Shown: piece after piece, positions 33,690-41,655 of the stretch
Position numbering within the stretch: position 1 is the stretch's first letter
Layout: every line of letters starts with the position of its first letter
Origin: Raineyella sp. LH-20
GTDB taxonomy: Bacteria; Actinomycetota; Actinomycetes; Propionibacteriales; Propionibacteriaceae
Assembly (NCBI RefSeq): GCF_033110965.1
Contig: NZ_CP137003.1
Location: forward strand, 3,534,001 to 3,598,000
DNA: 64,000 nt
Reading direction: 5' to 3'
The notes under the pieces: model-generated
What the model was told of the DNA's origin: nothing
Database searches by the model: none
Seen by the model: only the letters and a program-made list of their open reading frames with translations
Translations under genes and position numbers: made by a program

Positions 33690-34339
33690 GATGGGGTTCC
33701 TTCCGACGTCGTTGAATCGTGGAATCGGTCCTCGGCTGCCAGCATTCGGTTGAACCAGAAGTCCAGCTGTGTATCGTCGAGGACACCGGGATCGGTGGAG
33801 TCGAGGAGCGTGTGCAGAGCGCCGACGCTCCGCATGAACTCGGGCGTCGTGTGGAGATGGATCCACTCCGATGCAAGTCCGGGGACGTGCCCTCCGGCTT
33901 CCTGGACGGCGGCTCGGCACCAGTCGAGATAGAGCGTCTCTGCCGCCGCGAGACAGGTGATCACGGCCGGATAGCCGGTGCTGACGGCCTCGTGGACGAC
34001 CACGTCGAGCGCATCGTGTCCGACCGGCAGTGCGACGGTCGGACCAACAACCCTCGCTATGAAGTAGTCGCTCTGCTCGCCCACGAGACCCTGGAGGGCC
34101 TGCGCATGCTCGACGACCACATCCCAGGTGGGCGCCTGCCACACGCAGTAGCCGAGGATCCGCGCCGCGGTCCGTACGAAGCGCTGCTCGACGGCGAGGT
34201 AGGTGTTGAACTGCGTCGCCGTGATGGTGCCGTTCGCCATGCGGCGCAGCAGCGGGCGGCGTCCTGCGCGATCCAGAGCTTCGCGATTCCGTCTGATCAG
34301 AGCAGCTGCACGCCCCGATCCAGGTGCACCAGCCGTCAT
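33686..34339 (-). CDS. TenA/PqqC-like heme-oxygenase-fold protein
   Basis: 217 residues from ATG 34339. An all-helical TenA-type protein with FNTYLAVEQRFVRTAARILGYCVWQAP in the first half and CLAAAETLYLDWCRAA, which carries the Cys at the usual TenA position. True TenA proteins are aminopyrimidine hydrolases of thiamine salvage, but no thi gene or TPP riboswitch is seen here. It overlaps both neighbours by ATGA, so it probably takes part in the same catabolic route. Confidence 0.72.
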   Translation of the reverse strand: MTAGAPGSGRAAALIRRNREALDRAGRRPLLRRMANGTITATQFNTYLAVEQRFVRTAARILGYCVWQAPTWDVVVEHAQALQGLVGEQSDYFIARVVGPTVALPVGHDALDVVVHEAVSTGYPAVITCLAAAETLYLDWCRAAVQEAGGHVPGLASEWIHLHTTPEFMRSVGALHTLLDSTDPGVLDDTQLDFWFNRMLAAEDRFHDSTTSEGTPS

Positions 34340-35085
34340 CGTACGGTGAGCCAGTCGACCAAGCCGGTGAAGAGGCAGGCGTAGCCGGGCCACGCCTCAC
34401 AGAAGGAAAGAGGCGCCCAGTGCGGCGAGCAGTCGCTGGTGAACACCGCGGTGCGCCCCCGCCCGGCCTCGCCCACGACGACCAGGGGGTCGGCATCGAG
34501 GGTGGCGAGGATACGTGTTCCGTCCTTTGCACGGACGCGGTTGTAGCCGAGGAGTGCCGGCCACTCGGTGCCAGCTCCGCCCAGTGCGGGGTGGCCCGGG
34601 TCGAGGACGTCGGCCACGACCCCTGCCGGTCGCTCGACCCGATCGTCGGTGGGAAGAAGTTCGACGGGCAGGACACGCGGCAGCACGGTCTCGGCATAAG
34701 CGCCACGTGCCTGGAATCCGGAGAAGGACAGATAGCCGCCGATCATGAGGAGGGCACCGCCGCTCTCCACCCAGGAGGCGAGGTTCTCGATGCGGTCTCC
34801 GCCCGGCTGTGCGCCTTCGAACACCGACGGGGCGAGCTGGAGCGAGTTCGCGCCGATGTCGGAGAGTATGACGAGGTCGTAGTGGGCGAGCGCCGCCTGT
34901 GTCTCCGGGAAATCAGTGGGCACGCGGTGCGCCGGCATATGGATAACGTCGTGGCCACCGGACTCGAGGGCTGCCTTGAGTTGTCCGACTCCTTCCGCAT
35001 AGGAGTGGACGGTGAACTCGTCGACACCCTTGGCATGGGTGGTCGTGGTGATCCAGCTCTCGCCGGCGATAAGGATTCGCGACAT
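34336..35085 (-). CDS. Class I glutamine amidotransferase-like protein (PF07090)
   Basis: 249 residues from ATG 35085. It matches the family by its opening SRILIAGESWITTTTHAKGVDEFT, LVILSDIGANSLQL, GGALLMIGGYLSFSGFQARGAY and the ending VFTSDCSPHWAPLSFCEAWPGY. The fold is flavodoxin-like, related to glutamine amidotransferases, but the nucleophilic Cys elbow is not present in standard form. PF07090 genes often sit in sugar ABC transporter loci; the activity is unknown. It overlaps the TenA-like gene and lies 10 nt after the phosphotriesterase-like gene. Confidence 0.82.
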   Translation of the reverse strand: MSRILIAGESWITTTTHAKGVDEFTVHSYAEGVGQLKAALESGGHDVIHMPAHRVPTDFPETQAALAHYDLVILSDIGANSLQLAPSVFEGAQPGGDRIENLASWVESGGALLMIGGYLSFSGFQARGAYAETVLPRVLPVELLPTDDRVERPAGVVADVLDPGHPALGGAGTEWPALLGYNRVRAKDGTRILATLDADPLVVVGEAGRGRTAVFTSDCSPHWAPLSFCEAWPGYACLFTGLVDWLTVR

Positions 35086-35095
35086 GTCGTTGCTT

Positions 35096-36148
35096 TCAGA
35101 CGGTGGTGAGGGCCGCGTGCTCGAAAAGTGCACGGACGTTGGCGGTGTTGAAGTTGCGGACGACGGTCTCGTCGAACCCGTCATCCATGAGTCGTTCGAG
35201 GAACGCACCTGGGACGTAGGACAGTCCGTTCCCACCGTTCTTGCGGAGCATCCCCTTCAGGAACAGGTCGTGGCTGACGAGGATCCGATCGCCATGGCCC
35301 GCCCGCACGAGCGCCCGAATTGCCTCCACGGTCTGCGCGACAGACGGTGAGTCTCCTTCGCCGGGCAAGGTGAAGCGGTACGGCATGCCGACCATGTCGA
35401 ATTCGACCACGACGCCACGGTCCGCAAGGCTTCGCTGGTAGTCCGGGTCCTGGCCGGATGGGTCCATGTGGCAGAGCACGACCGCTTCCGCCCTGACTGC
35501 TTCCTCGTTGAGCACGATGTCCAGGACGCGCGTGCCGTGCCGAACGAAGCCGGGCAGGTGCACGTACAAGGGCAAGCCCGTCTCTCTCTGCAGCCGGCAC
35601 GCGGCACGCAGCGAGCGCTCCTCGCGATCGGTGAACGCAGGGGAGATGCCGATCTCGCCGATGACGCCGGATGACGGCTCGGTCCGGTCGGGCCCCTGCG
35701 AGTAGTCCGCCAGAAGGTATTCGGTGAGCGCGTCGATCGAATCGCTCGATGTCATCGACGGGTGAAAGCGCTCGAGGTACCAGCCACCTCCGGCGATGAT
35801 CTGGACCCCGGATGCTGCACTCAGGGCCGAGAGGCCTCGCCGGTCGCGCCCCTGGCCCTCGGAAGTCACTTCGATCACGGTGACGCCGCCGAGCGATGCG
35901 TACGCGGTCAGTTCCGCGAGGGCGTCCTCCGGATCGTCGAGAACGCAGTTGTCGCGTGACGCGAAGGGACGGTCGCGCAGGATCCAGGCGATGTCGGCTG
36001 TGACAGGCCGGTCGAATAGTTCTGGATGTCGAGGGTCCGGCTCGATTCCGCCGGCCTCGATGCTGTTGAGTAGGTGCTCGTGCGGCAGCGTGAACCCGAG
36101 TGCATCGCTCGAGATCTCGCCGGCCACCGTACGGACCATGACCGTCAT
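35096..36148 (-). CDS. Phosphotriesterase-family metal hydrolase (lactonase-like)
   Basis: 350 residues. ATG 36148 overlaps the stop of the permease. The amidohydrolase metal sites are visible: LPHEHLL (HxH), VIGEIGIS (Glu in place of the carboxylated Lys), YVHLPG (His), LCHMD (His) and SHDLF (Asp). The Glu replacement is seen in PTE-related proteins that act as lactonases or esterases. It probably opens a sugar lactone or cleaves an ester in the pathway for the imported compound. Confidence 0.86.
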   Translation of the reverse strand: MTVMVRTVAGEISSDALGFTLPHEHLLNSIEAGGIEPDPRHPELFDRPVTADIAWILRDRPFASRDNCVLDDPEDALAELTAYASLGGVTVIEVTSEGQGRDRRGLSALSAASGVQIIAGGGWYLERFHPSMTSSDSIDALTEYLLADYSQGPDRTEPSSGVIGEIGISPAFTDREERSLRAACRLQRETGLPLYVHLPGFVRHGTRVLDIVLNEEAVRAEAVVLCHMDPSGQDPDYQRSLADRGVVVEFDMVGMPYRFTLPGEGDSPSVAQTVEAIRALVRAGHGDRILVSHDLFLKGMLRKNGGNGLSYVPGAFLERLMDDGFDETVVRNFNTANVRALFEHAALTTV

Positions 36149-37155
36149 GATGCGATCCTCCTGCGCAGGAAGTCCGTCAGCGATCCGCCGCGGAGGTTGA
36201 TCCAGATCACGATGACGAGCAGACTCCCCGTGACGATCGGCACGATGAAGGGGCTGAGCCCGAGCAGGGTAAGACCGTTGGTGATGACTCCGGTCAGGAT
36301 CGCGCCGACCGCCGTCCCGAAGATGCTTCCCTTCCCGCCGAGGAGGTTCGTGCCTCCGATGACGACTGCGGTCACCACGGACAGCGCGAGGTCGGTGGCG
36401 GTGTTCGCATCCCCGGATCCGAGCCGGCCAGCGGTGATGATGCCCGCCAAGCCCGCGGCAAGCCCTGACAGTGTCAGAGTGCCCATCTTGATGAAGTTGG
36501 TGTTCACGCCCGCCCGGCGCACCGACTCCTCGTTCGATCCCACGCCGGTGGTGTACTGCCCAAAACGGGTTCGCGTGAGTCCGAGCAGACCGAGCACCAC
36601 GACGGCCAGGGAGATCCACGCAGGGTAGCCAACGCCGAGGAGGTCACCCTGTCCGACTTGGGCAAAGATGAGGTTCGACGGAATTGCGATGCTGTAACCG
36701 AGAGTGATGAGCAGCGCGATGCCTCGCACGATCGACATCGTCGCCAGGGTGACGATGAAGGAGGGCATCTTCTGATAGCTGGAGAACCACCCATTGACAA
36801 GGCCGCAAAGAGCTCCAACGGCTAGACAGATCAGTATGACAAGCACCGACTGCATGCCTGTTCTCAGAAGTGTGGCTCCGGTCACGGCGACGAGTGCAAG
36901 GATCGAGCCGACCGAAAGATCGATCATCCCGGTGGTGATGACGAACGTCATCGCCACCCCGATGATCACTGTCGGTGAAACCTGAACGGCAACGTTCTCG
37001 AGATTGTGTACGGTGAGGAAGGTCGGCGCGCTGACCGAGAAAGCGATGAACACCAGCAGCGTGACCACGAGCATGACGATGGTCGACTTGTTCAGTCGCT
37101 GGGCCAGTGGACGCTGTGCGGTGGTGGGTTTCGATGCGATGGCAGCGGCACTCAT
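36145..37155 (-). CDS. Ribose-type ABC transporter permease (RbsC family)
   Basis: 336 residues with about 8-10 hydrophobic helices. The segment MTFVITTGMIDLSVGSILALV is the RbsC/XylH EAA-like signature, and GGTNLLGGKGSIFGTAVGA lies near the C-terminus. It works with the ATPase and binding protein as a monosaccharide-type importer. It overlaps the ATPase gene by ATGA and the next gene likewise. Confidence 0.92.
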   Translation of the reverse strand: MSAAAIASKPTTAQRPLAQRLNKSTIVMLVVTLLVFIAFSVSAPTFLTVHNLENVAVQVSPTVIIGVAMTFVITTGMIDLSVGSILALVAVTGATLLRTGMQSVLVILICLAVGALCGLVNGWFSSYQKMPSFIVTLATMSIVRGIALLITLGYSIAIPSNLIFAQVGQGDLLGVGYPAWISLAVVVLGLLGLTRTRFGQYTTGVGSNEESVRRAGVNTNFIKMGTLTLSGLAAGLAGIITAGRLGSGDANTATDLALSVVTAVVIGGTNLLGGKGSIFGTAVGAILTGVITNGLTLLGLSPFIVPIVTGSLLVIVIWINLRGGSLTDFLRRRIAS

Positions 37156-37895
37156 GCTGCCTCCTTGTTGTCTCGAGTGATCATGGCAACGAGCGATTCG
37201 ATATTGAGGGTGTCGATCGGGGCGTCGTCGACGGTTCGCCCCTCGTACATGACGGTGACGCGGTCGCAGACTCTGAACAGGTCCTGCAGTCGGTGGGTGA
37301 TGAGGATGACGCCGACGCCGCGGGCCGCCACTTCCTTGATCAGACGAAGCACCGACTCGACCTCGGCCACGGCAAGGGCAGCGGTGGGCTCATCGAGGAT
37401 CAGCACCTCGGGATCGAAGGAGACGGCTCGAGCGATCGCCACCGATTGACGCTGACCGCCGGAAAGCTCGGAGATGAGCTGGTGTGTCGACGTGACCCGC
37501 ACGCCGAACTCGCGAAGGACGTTGGTCGCCTCTTCATGCATGTGGCCCAAGCGCATGAACGGGCCGGTGTGCGGTTCGCGCCCCAGAAAGAGGTTCGCCG
37601 CCACATTGAGGCTGTCGCACAGGGCGAGGTCTTGGTAGACGATCCCGATCTTCTCGGCTTGTGCATCGCTGGGGTTCGAGAACCGCACAGGCCTCCCTTT
37701 GATGCGGATTGTTCCTGCGTCGTGCTGCACGCTGCCGGCGAGGATCTTCATCATGGTGGACTTGCCGGCTCCGTTGTCGCCGACCAGCCCGAGGACTTCA
37801 CCCGGGTCGAGCGTCAGGTCGACGCCGCGGAGGACGTCGACAGCGCCGTACGACTTGGTGATGCCGCGAGCTTCGACAAGAGGCGTCTTACTCAT
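37152..37895 (-). CDS. Sugar ABC transporter ATP-binding protein, single-domain
   Basis: 247 residues with Walker A VGDNGAGKSTMMK, signature LSGGQRQSVAIARA and Walker B VLILDEPTAAL. RbsA-type ATPases usually carry two ABC cassettes (about 500 residues); this one has only one, as in FrcA-like importers, so it must dimerise. It is coupled to the permease. It lies 2 nt after the binding-protein stop. Confidence 0.9.
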   Translation of the reverse strand: MSKTPLVEARGITKSYGAVDVLRGVDLTLDPGEVLGLVGDNGAGKSTMMKILAGSVQHDAGTIRIKGRPVRFSNPSDAQAEKIGIVYQDLALCDSLNVAANLFLGREPHTGPFMRLGHMHEEATNVLREFGVRVTSTHQLISELSGGQRQSVAIARAVSFDPEVLILDEPTAALAVAEVESVLRLIKEVAARGVGVILITHRLQDLFRVCDRVTVMYEGRTVDDAPIDTLNIESLVAMITRDNKEAA

Positions 37896-37897
37896 GT

Positions 37898-38929
37898 CTA
37901 GCCCTTCAGGTAGTACTGGTAGTCGGACAGGTTCGACTTGTCCACGATGGTGACCGGAACACTGATAGTCGCGGGCACCTTCTCGCCACCGCACTTGAGA
38001 TTGATCGCCGCGCTCGCCGCCGCGTAGCCGAATCCGTAGGTGTTCTGTTGAAGGACTGCCTTCACGAAGCCCTCCTGGAGGCCGGCTGCGGAGGTCGAGT
38101 CGAGGTCCCAGCCGACGATCGACAAAGTGCCAGTGGCGCCCTGCGATCGGGCGGCCGCGATCGCACCGTGCAGCGCGGGCGAGCCGGTGGCGTACACGTA
38201 CTTCAGGCCAGGATTCCCGGTGAGAAGGTTTTCTGCGGCCGCCTGCGCCTTCTCGTTGATGTTCTGACCGTCGACGACTGTCCCGATGGTCATCCCCCCT
38301 TGCTTGACGGCATCCTGGAACCCGTTCTGACGCTGGATCTGGATGGCGCTGTTGAGCGCGGTGACGACAGCGACCGTCCCCTTCCCGTTCGTCTCCTTCA
38401 AGAGGGCCTGTGCCAGTTCCTTTCCACCCTCTTCGTTCGGGGTGCCGACCTGAGTGTCGATCGCTGAGGGATCGGCGACGGTGCCGTCGGCGGCGACCAC
38501 GGCGATCCCTGCCTTCTTCGCGGCCTTCAGTGCAGGGATGAGTGCCTGCGAGTCGTACGGGTCGACGATGATCGCATCCACACCCGAAGCTGTCAGATTC
38601 TCAACTGCGGACACTTGGGTTGCCGCGTCATCGTGTCCGCTGACGATCTGCACTTCGGCCCCGGCGTCTTTGGCGAGGGTTGTGATGCCGTCGTTCAACT
38701 GCGTGAAGAAGGCGGTCTGCTCGTCGATGTCGACGACGCCGATCTTGAACGCACCGCCGCTCTTCGACGGGCATGCCCGAGGCACATTGGTGGGGGCAGG
38801 CACCGTGGCAGCGGCACCCGCACTACTGGACGGGGAGGGCGAAGTGGTCCTGGCATCGCAGGCGCTGACGAGAGTTGCTGCAGCCAGCCCGAGAGCGGTT
38901 GCTGCGACGACCCGGCGTGTGTGCTTCAT
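37898..38929 (-). CDS. Sugar ABC transporter substrate-binding lipoprotein (RbsB type)
   Basis: 343 residues with GGAGGAA before ATG 38929. The signal peptide ends in the lipobox LVSAC (Cys24). After a Ser/Ala/Pro linker the periplasmic-binding type 1 fold begins KIGVVDIDEQTAFFTQ. Conserved sections include GVDAIIVDPYDSQALIPALKAAKKAGI, QVGTPNEEGG and WDLDSTSAAGLQEG. It captures a sugar-like ligand outside the cell. It is first in a long minus-strand operon that runs to the M28 gene, downstream of a LacI palindrome. Confidence 0.92.
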   Translation of the reverse strand: MKHTRRVVAATALGLAAATLVSACDARTTSPSPSSSAGAAATVPAPTNVPRACPSKSGGAFKIGVVDIDEQTAFFTQLNDGITTLAKDAGAEVQIVSGHDDAATQVSAVENLTASGVDAIIVDPYDSQALIPALKAAKKAGIAVVAADGTVADPSAIDTQVGTPNEEGGKELAQALLKETNGKGTVAVVTALNSAIQIQRQNGFQDAVKQGGMTIGTVVDGQNINEKAQAAAENLLTGNPGLKYVYATGSPALHGAIAAARSQGATGTLSIVGWDLDSTSAAGLQEGFVKAVLQQNTYGFGYAAASAAINLKCGGEKVPATISVPVTIVDKSNLSDYQYYLKG

Positions 38930-38960
38930 GGCGTTCCTCCGGTCTGAAGTGGGCGTTCTG

Positions 38961-38972
38961 GCAATCGATTGC
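38961..38972. promoter_or_regulatory. LacI-type operator 1
   Basis: GCAATCGATTGC, a perfect 12-bp palindrome with central CG, 32 nt upstream of the binding-protein start. It matches operator 2 except for one central base. Confidence 0.78.
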
Positions 38973-39048
38973 TGACCACTATCGCAGAACGCGCGCAGGT
39001 TCTGGAAGGGTCTGAATATGACGAACATGTAAGAGGTGCGTGTCGGTT

Positions 39049-39062
39049 GGCAATCGGTTGCC
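39049..39062. promoter_or_regulatory. LacI-type operator 2
   Basis: GGCAATCGGTTGCC at 66 nt before the lacI-like start. It shares GCAATCG-N-TTGC with operator 1. Two copies about 88 bp apart (eight helical turns) would permit looping by a LacI tetramer. Confidence 0.78.
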
Positions 39063-39127
39063 GATGAGTCCAGCGCTGCGTACGATGAACGCGTGGGACG
39101 AGACGCGTCGCCCACCGAGGAGGACGA

Positions 39128-40171
39128 GTGGCACTGGTAACACTTGCTGATGTGGCGTTGCGGGCTGGCGTCTCCGAGTCGACCGCGTCTCGCGTGATGT
39201 CGGCTTCACGACCAGTGGGACGCGAGACCGCGGCCCGGGTGCGGCGAGCCGCCAACGAACTTGGCTACACGGGCAACAGCATCGCTCGAGCGTTACGCAA
39301 GAGTCGCACCGACACTGTGGGCATGGTCGTTCCGAGCATCCTGAATCCGTTCTTCACCGGGCTCGTGGACAGCATGGAGCGCGCCCTGCACGCCGAGGGG
39401 AAGCAGTTGTTTCTCTGCGACTCGCGACAGGATCCCGAGATCGAGGCCGAACAGTTGCAGTCCCTGCTCCAGCGTCAGGTCGATGGCATCGTGATCAGCG
39501 CCTGTGATCAGACCAGAAGCCTTCCCGCACTGCGAGCCGCAGCCGACTTGACCCCACTCGTACAACTGGACAGGAGGGTCGATTTTCCGGGGGCTGACTG
39601 GATCGGCGTTGACGACGACGAAGCCATGCGCCTGGTCTTGGAGTTCCTGCATAGGTCAGGTGTCAGGTCGGCTGCTTTCGTCAGCAGCGCGATGACCAAT
39701 TCCTCGACGAGCGAGCGTCTTGCCGGGTTTCGGCGGCATACCGAGCGCCTGGGCATGGAAGTGCGAGAGGGCTGGATCGTCCTCAGGGACTACTCGATTG
39801 AGAGTGGAGAGCTCGCCGGACAGTCGCTGCTCGACGGCAGAGGCCCGCGTCCACAATCCGTCGTCTGCGCCGACGACCTCATCGCGATCGGCGTCCTGCG
39901 TGCATGTCGCCGGCTGGGCGTCCGCGTCCCCGACCAACTCCAGGTGACAGGCTTCGACGACATCACCTTCGCTGACTACGTCGTCCCGTCGCTGACAAGT
40001 GTGGCGCAACCGACGGACAGGATGGCGAGCGAGGCACTCCATCTGCTGCAGGTGGCGTCGTCGCGACAGCCCGAAGACGCCGGCACCCGCATCTCGCTCG
40101 CGCCGCGGCTCGTGCTGCGCGAGACCACCGCGGCTGCGGCGCGACGGGACCACGGAGAGGAGCGACGATGA
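39128..40171 (+). CDS. LacI-family transcriptional regulator
   Basis: 347 residues from GTG 39128, preceded by CGAGGAGG. The N-terminal HTH (VTLADVALRAGVSESTASRVMS) and hinge (SIARALRKSRT) are standard. The effector domain starts TVGMVVPSILNPFFTGLVDSME. It probably represses both the transport operon and itself through the two GCAATCG palindromes and is released by the imported sugar or a derivative. Its stop overlaps the kinase start. Confidence 0.93.
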   Translation: MALVTLADVALRAGVSESTASRVMSASRPVGRETAARVRRAANELGYTGNSIARALRKSRTDTVGMVVPSILNPFFTGLVDSMERALHAEGKQLFLCDSRQDPEIEAEQLQSLLQRQVDGIVISACDQTRSLPALRAAADLTPLVQLDRRVDFPGADWIGVDDDEAMRLVLEFLHRSGVRSAAFVSSAMTNSSTSERLAGFRRHTERLGMEVREGWIVLRDYSIESGELAGQSLLDGRGPRPQSVVCADDLIAIGVLRACRRLGVRVPDQLQVTGFDDITFADYVVPSLTSVAQPTDRMASEALHLLQVASSRQPEDAGTRISLAPRLVLRETTAAAARRDHGEERR

Positions 40172-41130
40172 GCAGTGCCGATCAGGAGGGCCGAACGGGA
40201 GTCGTCATCGTCGGATCACTCAACGCGGACATCACCGTGTCAACGAGCCGGTTGCCACGCCCGGGCGAGACTGTCCGCGGAAGCAATGCAGCAATCCTGC
40301 CCGGTGGAAAGGGGGCGAACCAAGCGGTGGCGGCGGCACGCCTGGGCGCCCGGGTCTCGCTGATCGGTGCGGTCGGTGACGACAGCAATGGGGCGATGCT
40401 CATCGCCGCGGCTCGCGACGCCGGGGTCGCGACGGATCGCATCCGGACGGTCGCAGGAGTCGCCACCGGGCTCGCCTTTGTCACCGTCGACGACCGCGGC
40501 GAGAACACGATCGTGATCTCGCCCGGCGCCAACGCAAAGATTGATCGGTCGGACGTGCAAGCCAACATCGGCGCGCTCCGAAGCGGCACCGTCCTCGGCC
40601 TCTCCTTGGAGGTTGACATCGATGTCGTGACAGAGGCTGCCCGAATCGCCCACACCGCAGGGACGACCGTGCTCACCAATCTCTCCCCGTTCGCGGATGA
40701 GGTCGGGTCACTACTGGAAGTCACCGATGTATTGCTCGTCAACGAACACGAGGCGGCGCAACTCGTCGGGAAGCCGGACATCACGGACCAGAGCGTCGCT
40801 GCGGCACTGCTGGCACGGGGGATCTCACGGGCGATCGTCACGCTTGGTAGCGACGGTTGCATGGTGATCGATGGAGCCACTCCCGTCGCGCACGTCCCGG
40901 CAGTGCCGGTCCGGGTCGTTGATACGACGGGCTGCGGGGATGCCTTCATGGGCGCGGTGTGTGCCCAGCTCAGTGACGGGGCCTCCCTGCTCGACGCAGC
41001 ACGCTTCGGCGCGAGCGTCGCGGGATATGCGGCCCAGGCACGCGGGGCGCAGCCTTCCTACCCGAATCGACGCGACCTCGAGAACGAGGCGCTCCGGCGT
41101 CGCGCTGAATGCGGGTCTGTCAAGGTGTAA
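40168..41130 (+). CDS. rbsK: Ribokinase-like PfkB sugar kinase
   Basis: 320 residues; the ATG overlaps the lacI stop. GSLNADITV at the start, ILPGGKGANQAVAAARLGA (ribokinase GGKGANQA) and VDTTGCGDAFMGAVCAQL (catalytic Asp of the GCGD loop) are canonical. It should phosphorylate a pentose such as ribose or a close analogue entering through the ABC importer. Its C-terminus ends beside IS debris, so the last residues may be altered. Confidence 0.88.
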   Translation: MSSADQEGRTGVVIVGSLNADITVSTSRLPRPGETVRGSNAAILPGGKGANQAVAAARLGARVSLIGAVGDDSNGAMLIAAARDAGVATDRIRTVAGVATGLAFVTVDDRGENTIVISPGANAKIDRSDVQANIGALRSGTVLGLSLEVDIDVVTEAARIAHTAGTTVLTNLSPFADEVGSLLEVTDVLLVNEHEAAQLVGKPDITDQSVAAALLARGISRAIVTLGSDGCMVIDGATPVAHVPAVPVRVVDTTGCGDAFMGAVCAQLSDGASLLDAARFGASVAGYAAQARGAQPSYPNRRDLENEALRRRAECGSVKV

Positions 41131-41154
41131 CTGGGCTGTTGTTTGGGGTCCGTC

Positions 41155-41260
41155 AGCGGCGGCCCCGTAGACACCGTAATTGTCAGCGTGCACCCGCCGG
41201 ATCTGGACCAGCAGGTACTCATCAGGGCTGCGCTCGGCATCTGGGCCGCGGCCTGGGCGC
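41155..41260 (-). mobile_element. IS3-family transposase orfB remnant
   Basis: On the minus strand the frame reads DEYLLVQIRRVHADNYGVYGA (41161-41221), the well-known block before the catalytic core of IS3 transposases (ERVHAENYGVYG-R-K). It breaks off directly at GVYGA and no integrase core follows. It marks the right edge of the catabolic island. Confidence 0.72.
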
Positions 41261-41457
41261 TGGAGCGTCTCGTACGGCAGGCCGTGGTTCTGCCCCGCCC
41301 CCCATCGGCGAGGCAGAACGCCGGACCCCCACCCGTACGTTGCGCCGAGGACAGCGCGGCCGCAGCGCAGGCCGCGCACACGTCCTCAGCGAGGAACCCG
41401 CATGTGTCACAGTGGTTCCGCTCACACGTTAAGGGCCCGGCCCGGCGATCGGGAAGG
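41261..41457. other. Degenerate DNA, no intact gene
   Basis: No recognisable gene or RNA. On the minus strand one frame carries Cys pairs (HCDTCGF and VCAAC) that could be the remnant of a zinc-binding protein, but there is no complete reading frame or start. Confidence 0.4.
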
Positions 41458-41474
41458 GACCTAGGTCGCCAATC
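41458..41474 (-). promoter_or_regulatory. Shared palindromic box, copy 3 (orphan)
   Basis: GACCTAGGTCGCCAATC, with perfect palindrome GACCTAGGTC. It closely matches boxes at 46191 and 50098. No intact gene lies downstream in the minus direction; the target may have been destroyed by the island and IS. Confidence 0.55.
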
Positions 41475-41583
41475 CCCTCCCTGCCGGAGCACCGCACAGG
41501 CGACCGGGAGGCCACGAGGCGCCAACGACGGCGTGCCGGGCACGCCCACTACGCGAACCACCGGCTCCGGCAGCGCCGCGGCT

Positions 41584-41655
41584 GCTCACGCAGTGCCGGT
41601 GGCTCACGCAGTGCCGGCGGCTCACGCAGTGCCGGCGGCTCACGCAGTGCCGCCT
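41584..41655 (-). repeat. Four 18-bp tandem copies over the stop codon of a serine hydrolase gene
   Basis: Unit GCTCACGCAGTGCCGGCG. Each copy has TCA (TGA on the minus strand) in the same register, and the copy at 41638 supplies the actual stop of the next gene. Confidence 0.93.

Noticed and set aside
33686-34400. TPP riboswitch before the TenA-like gene
   Set aside because: No CUGAGA-type or conserved TPP-binding core found; the gene is inside an operon with overlapping neighbours.
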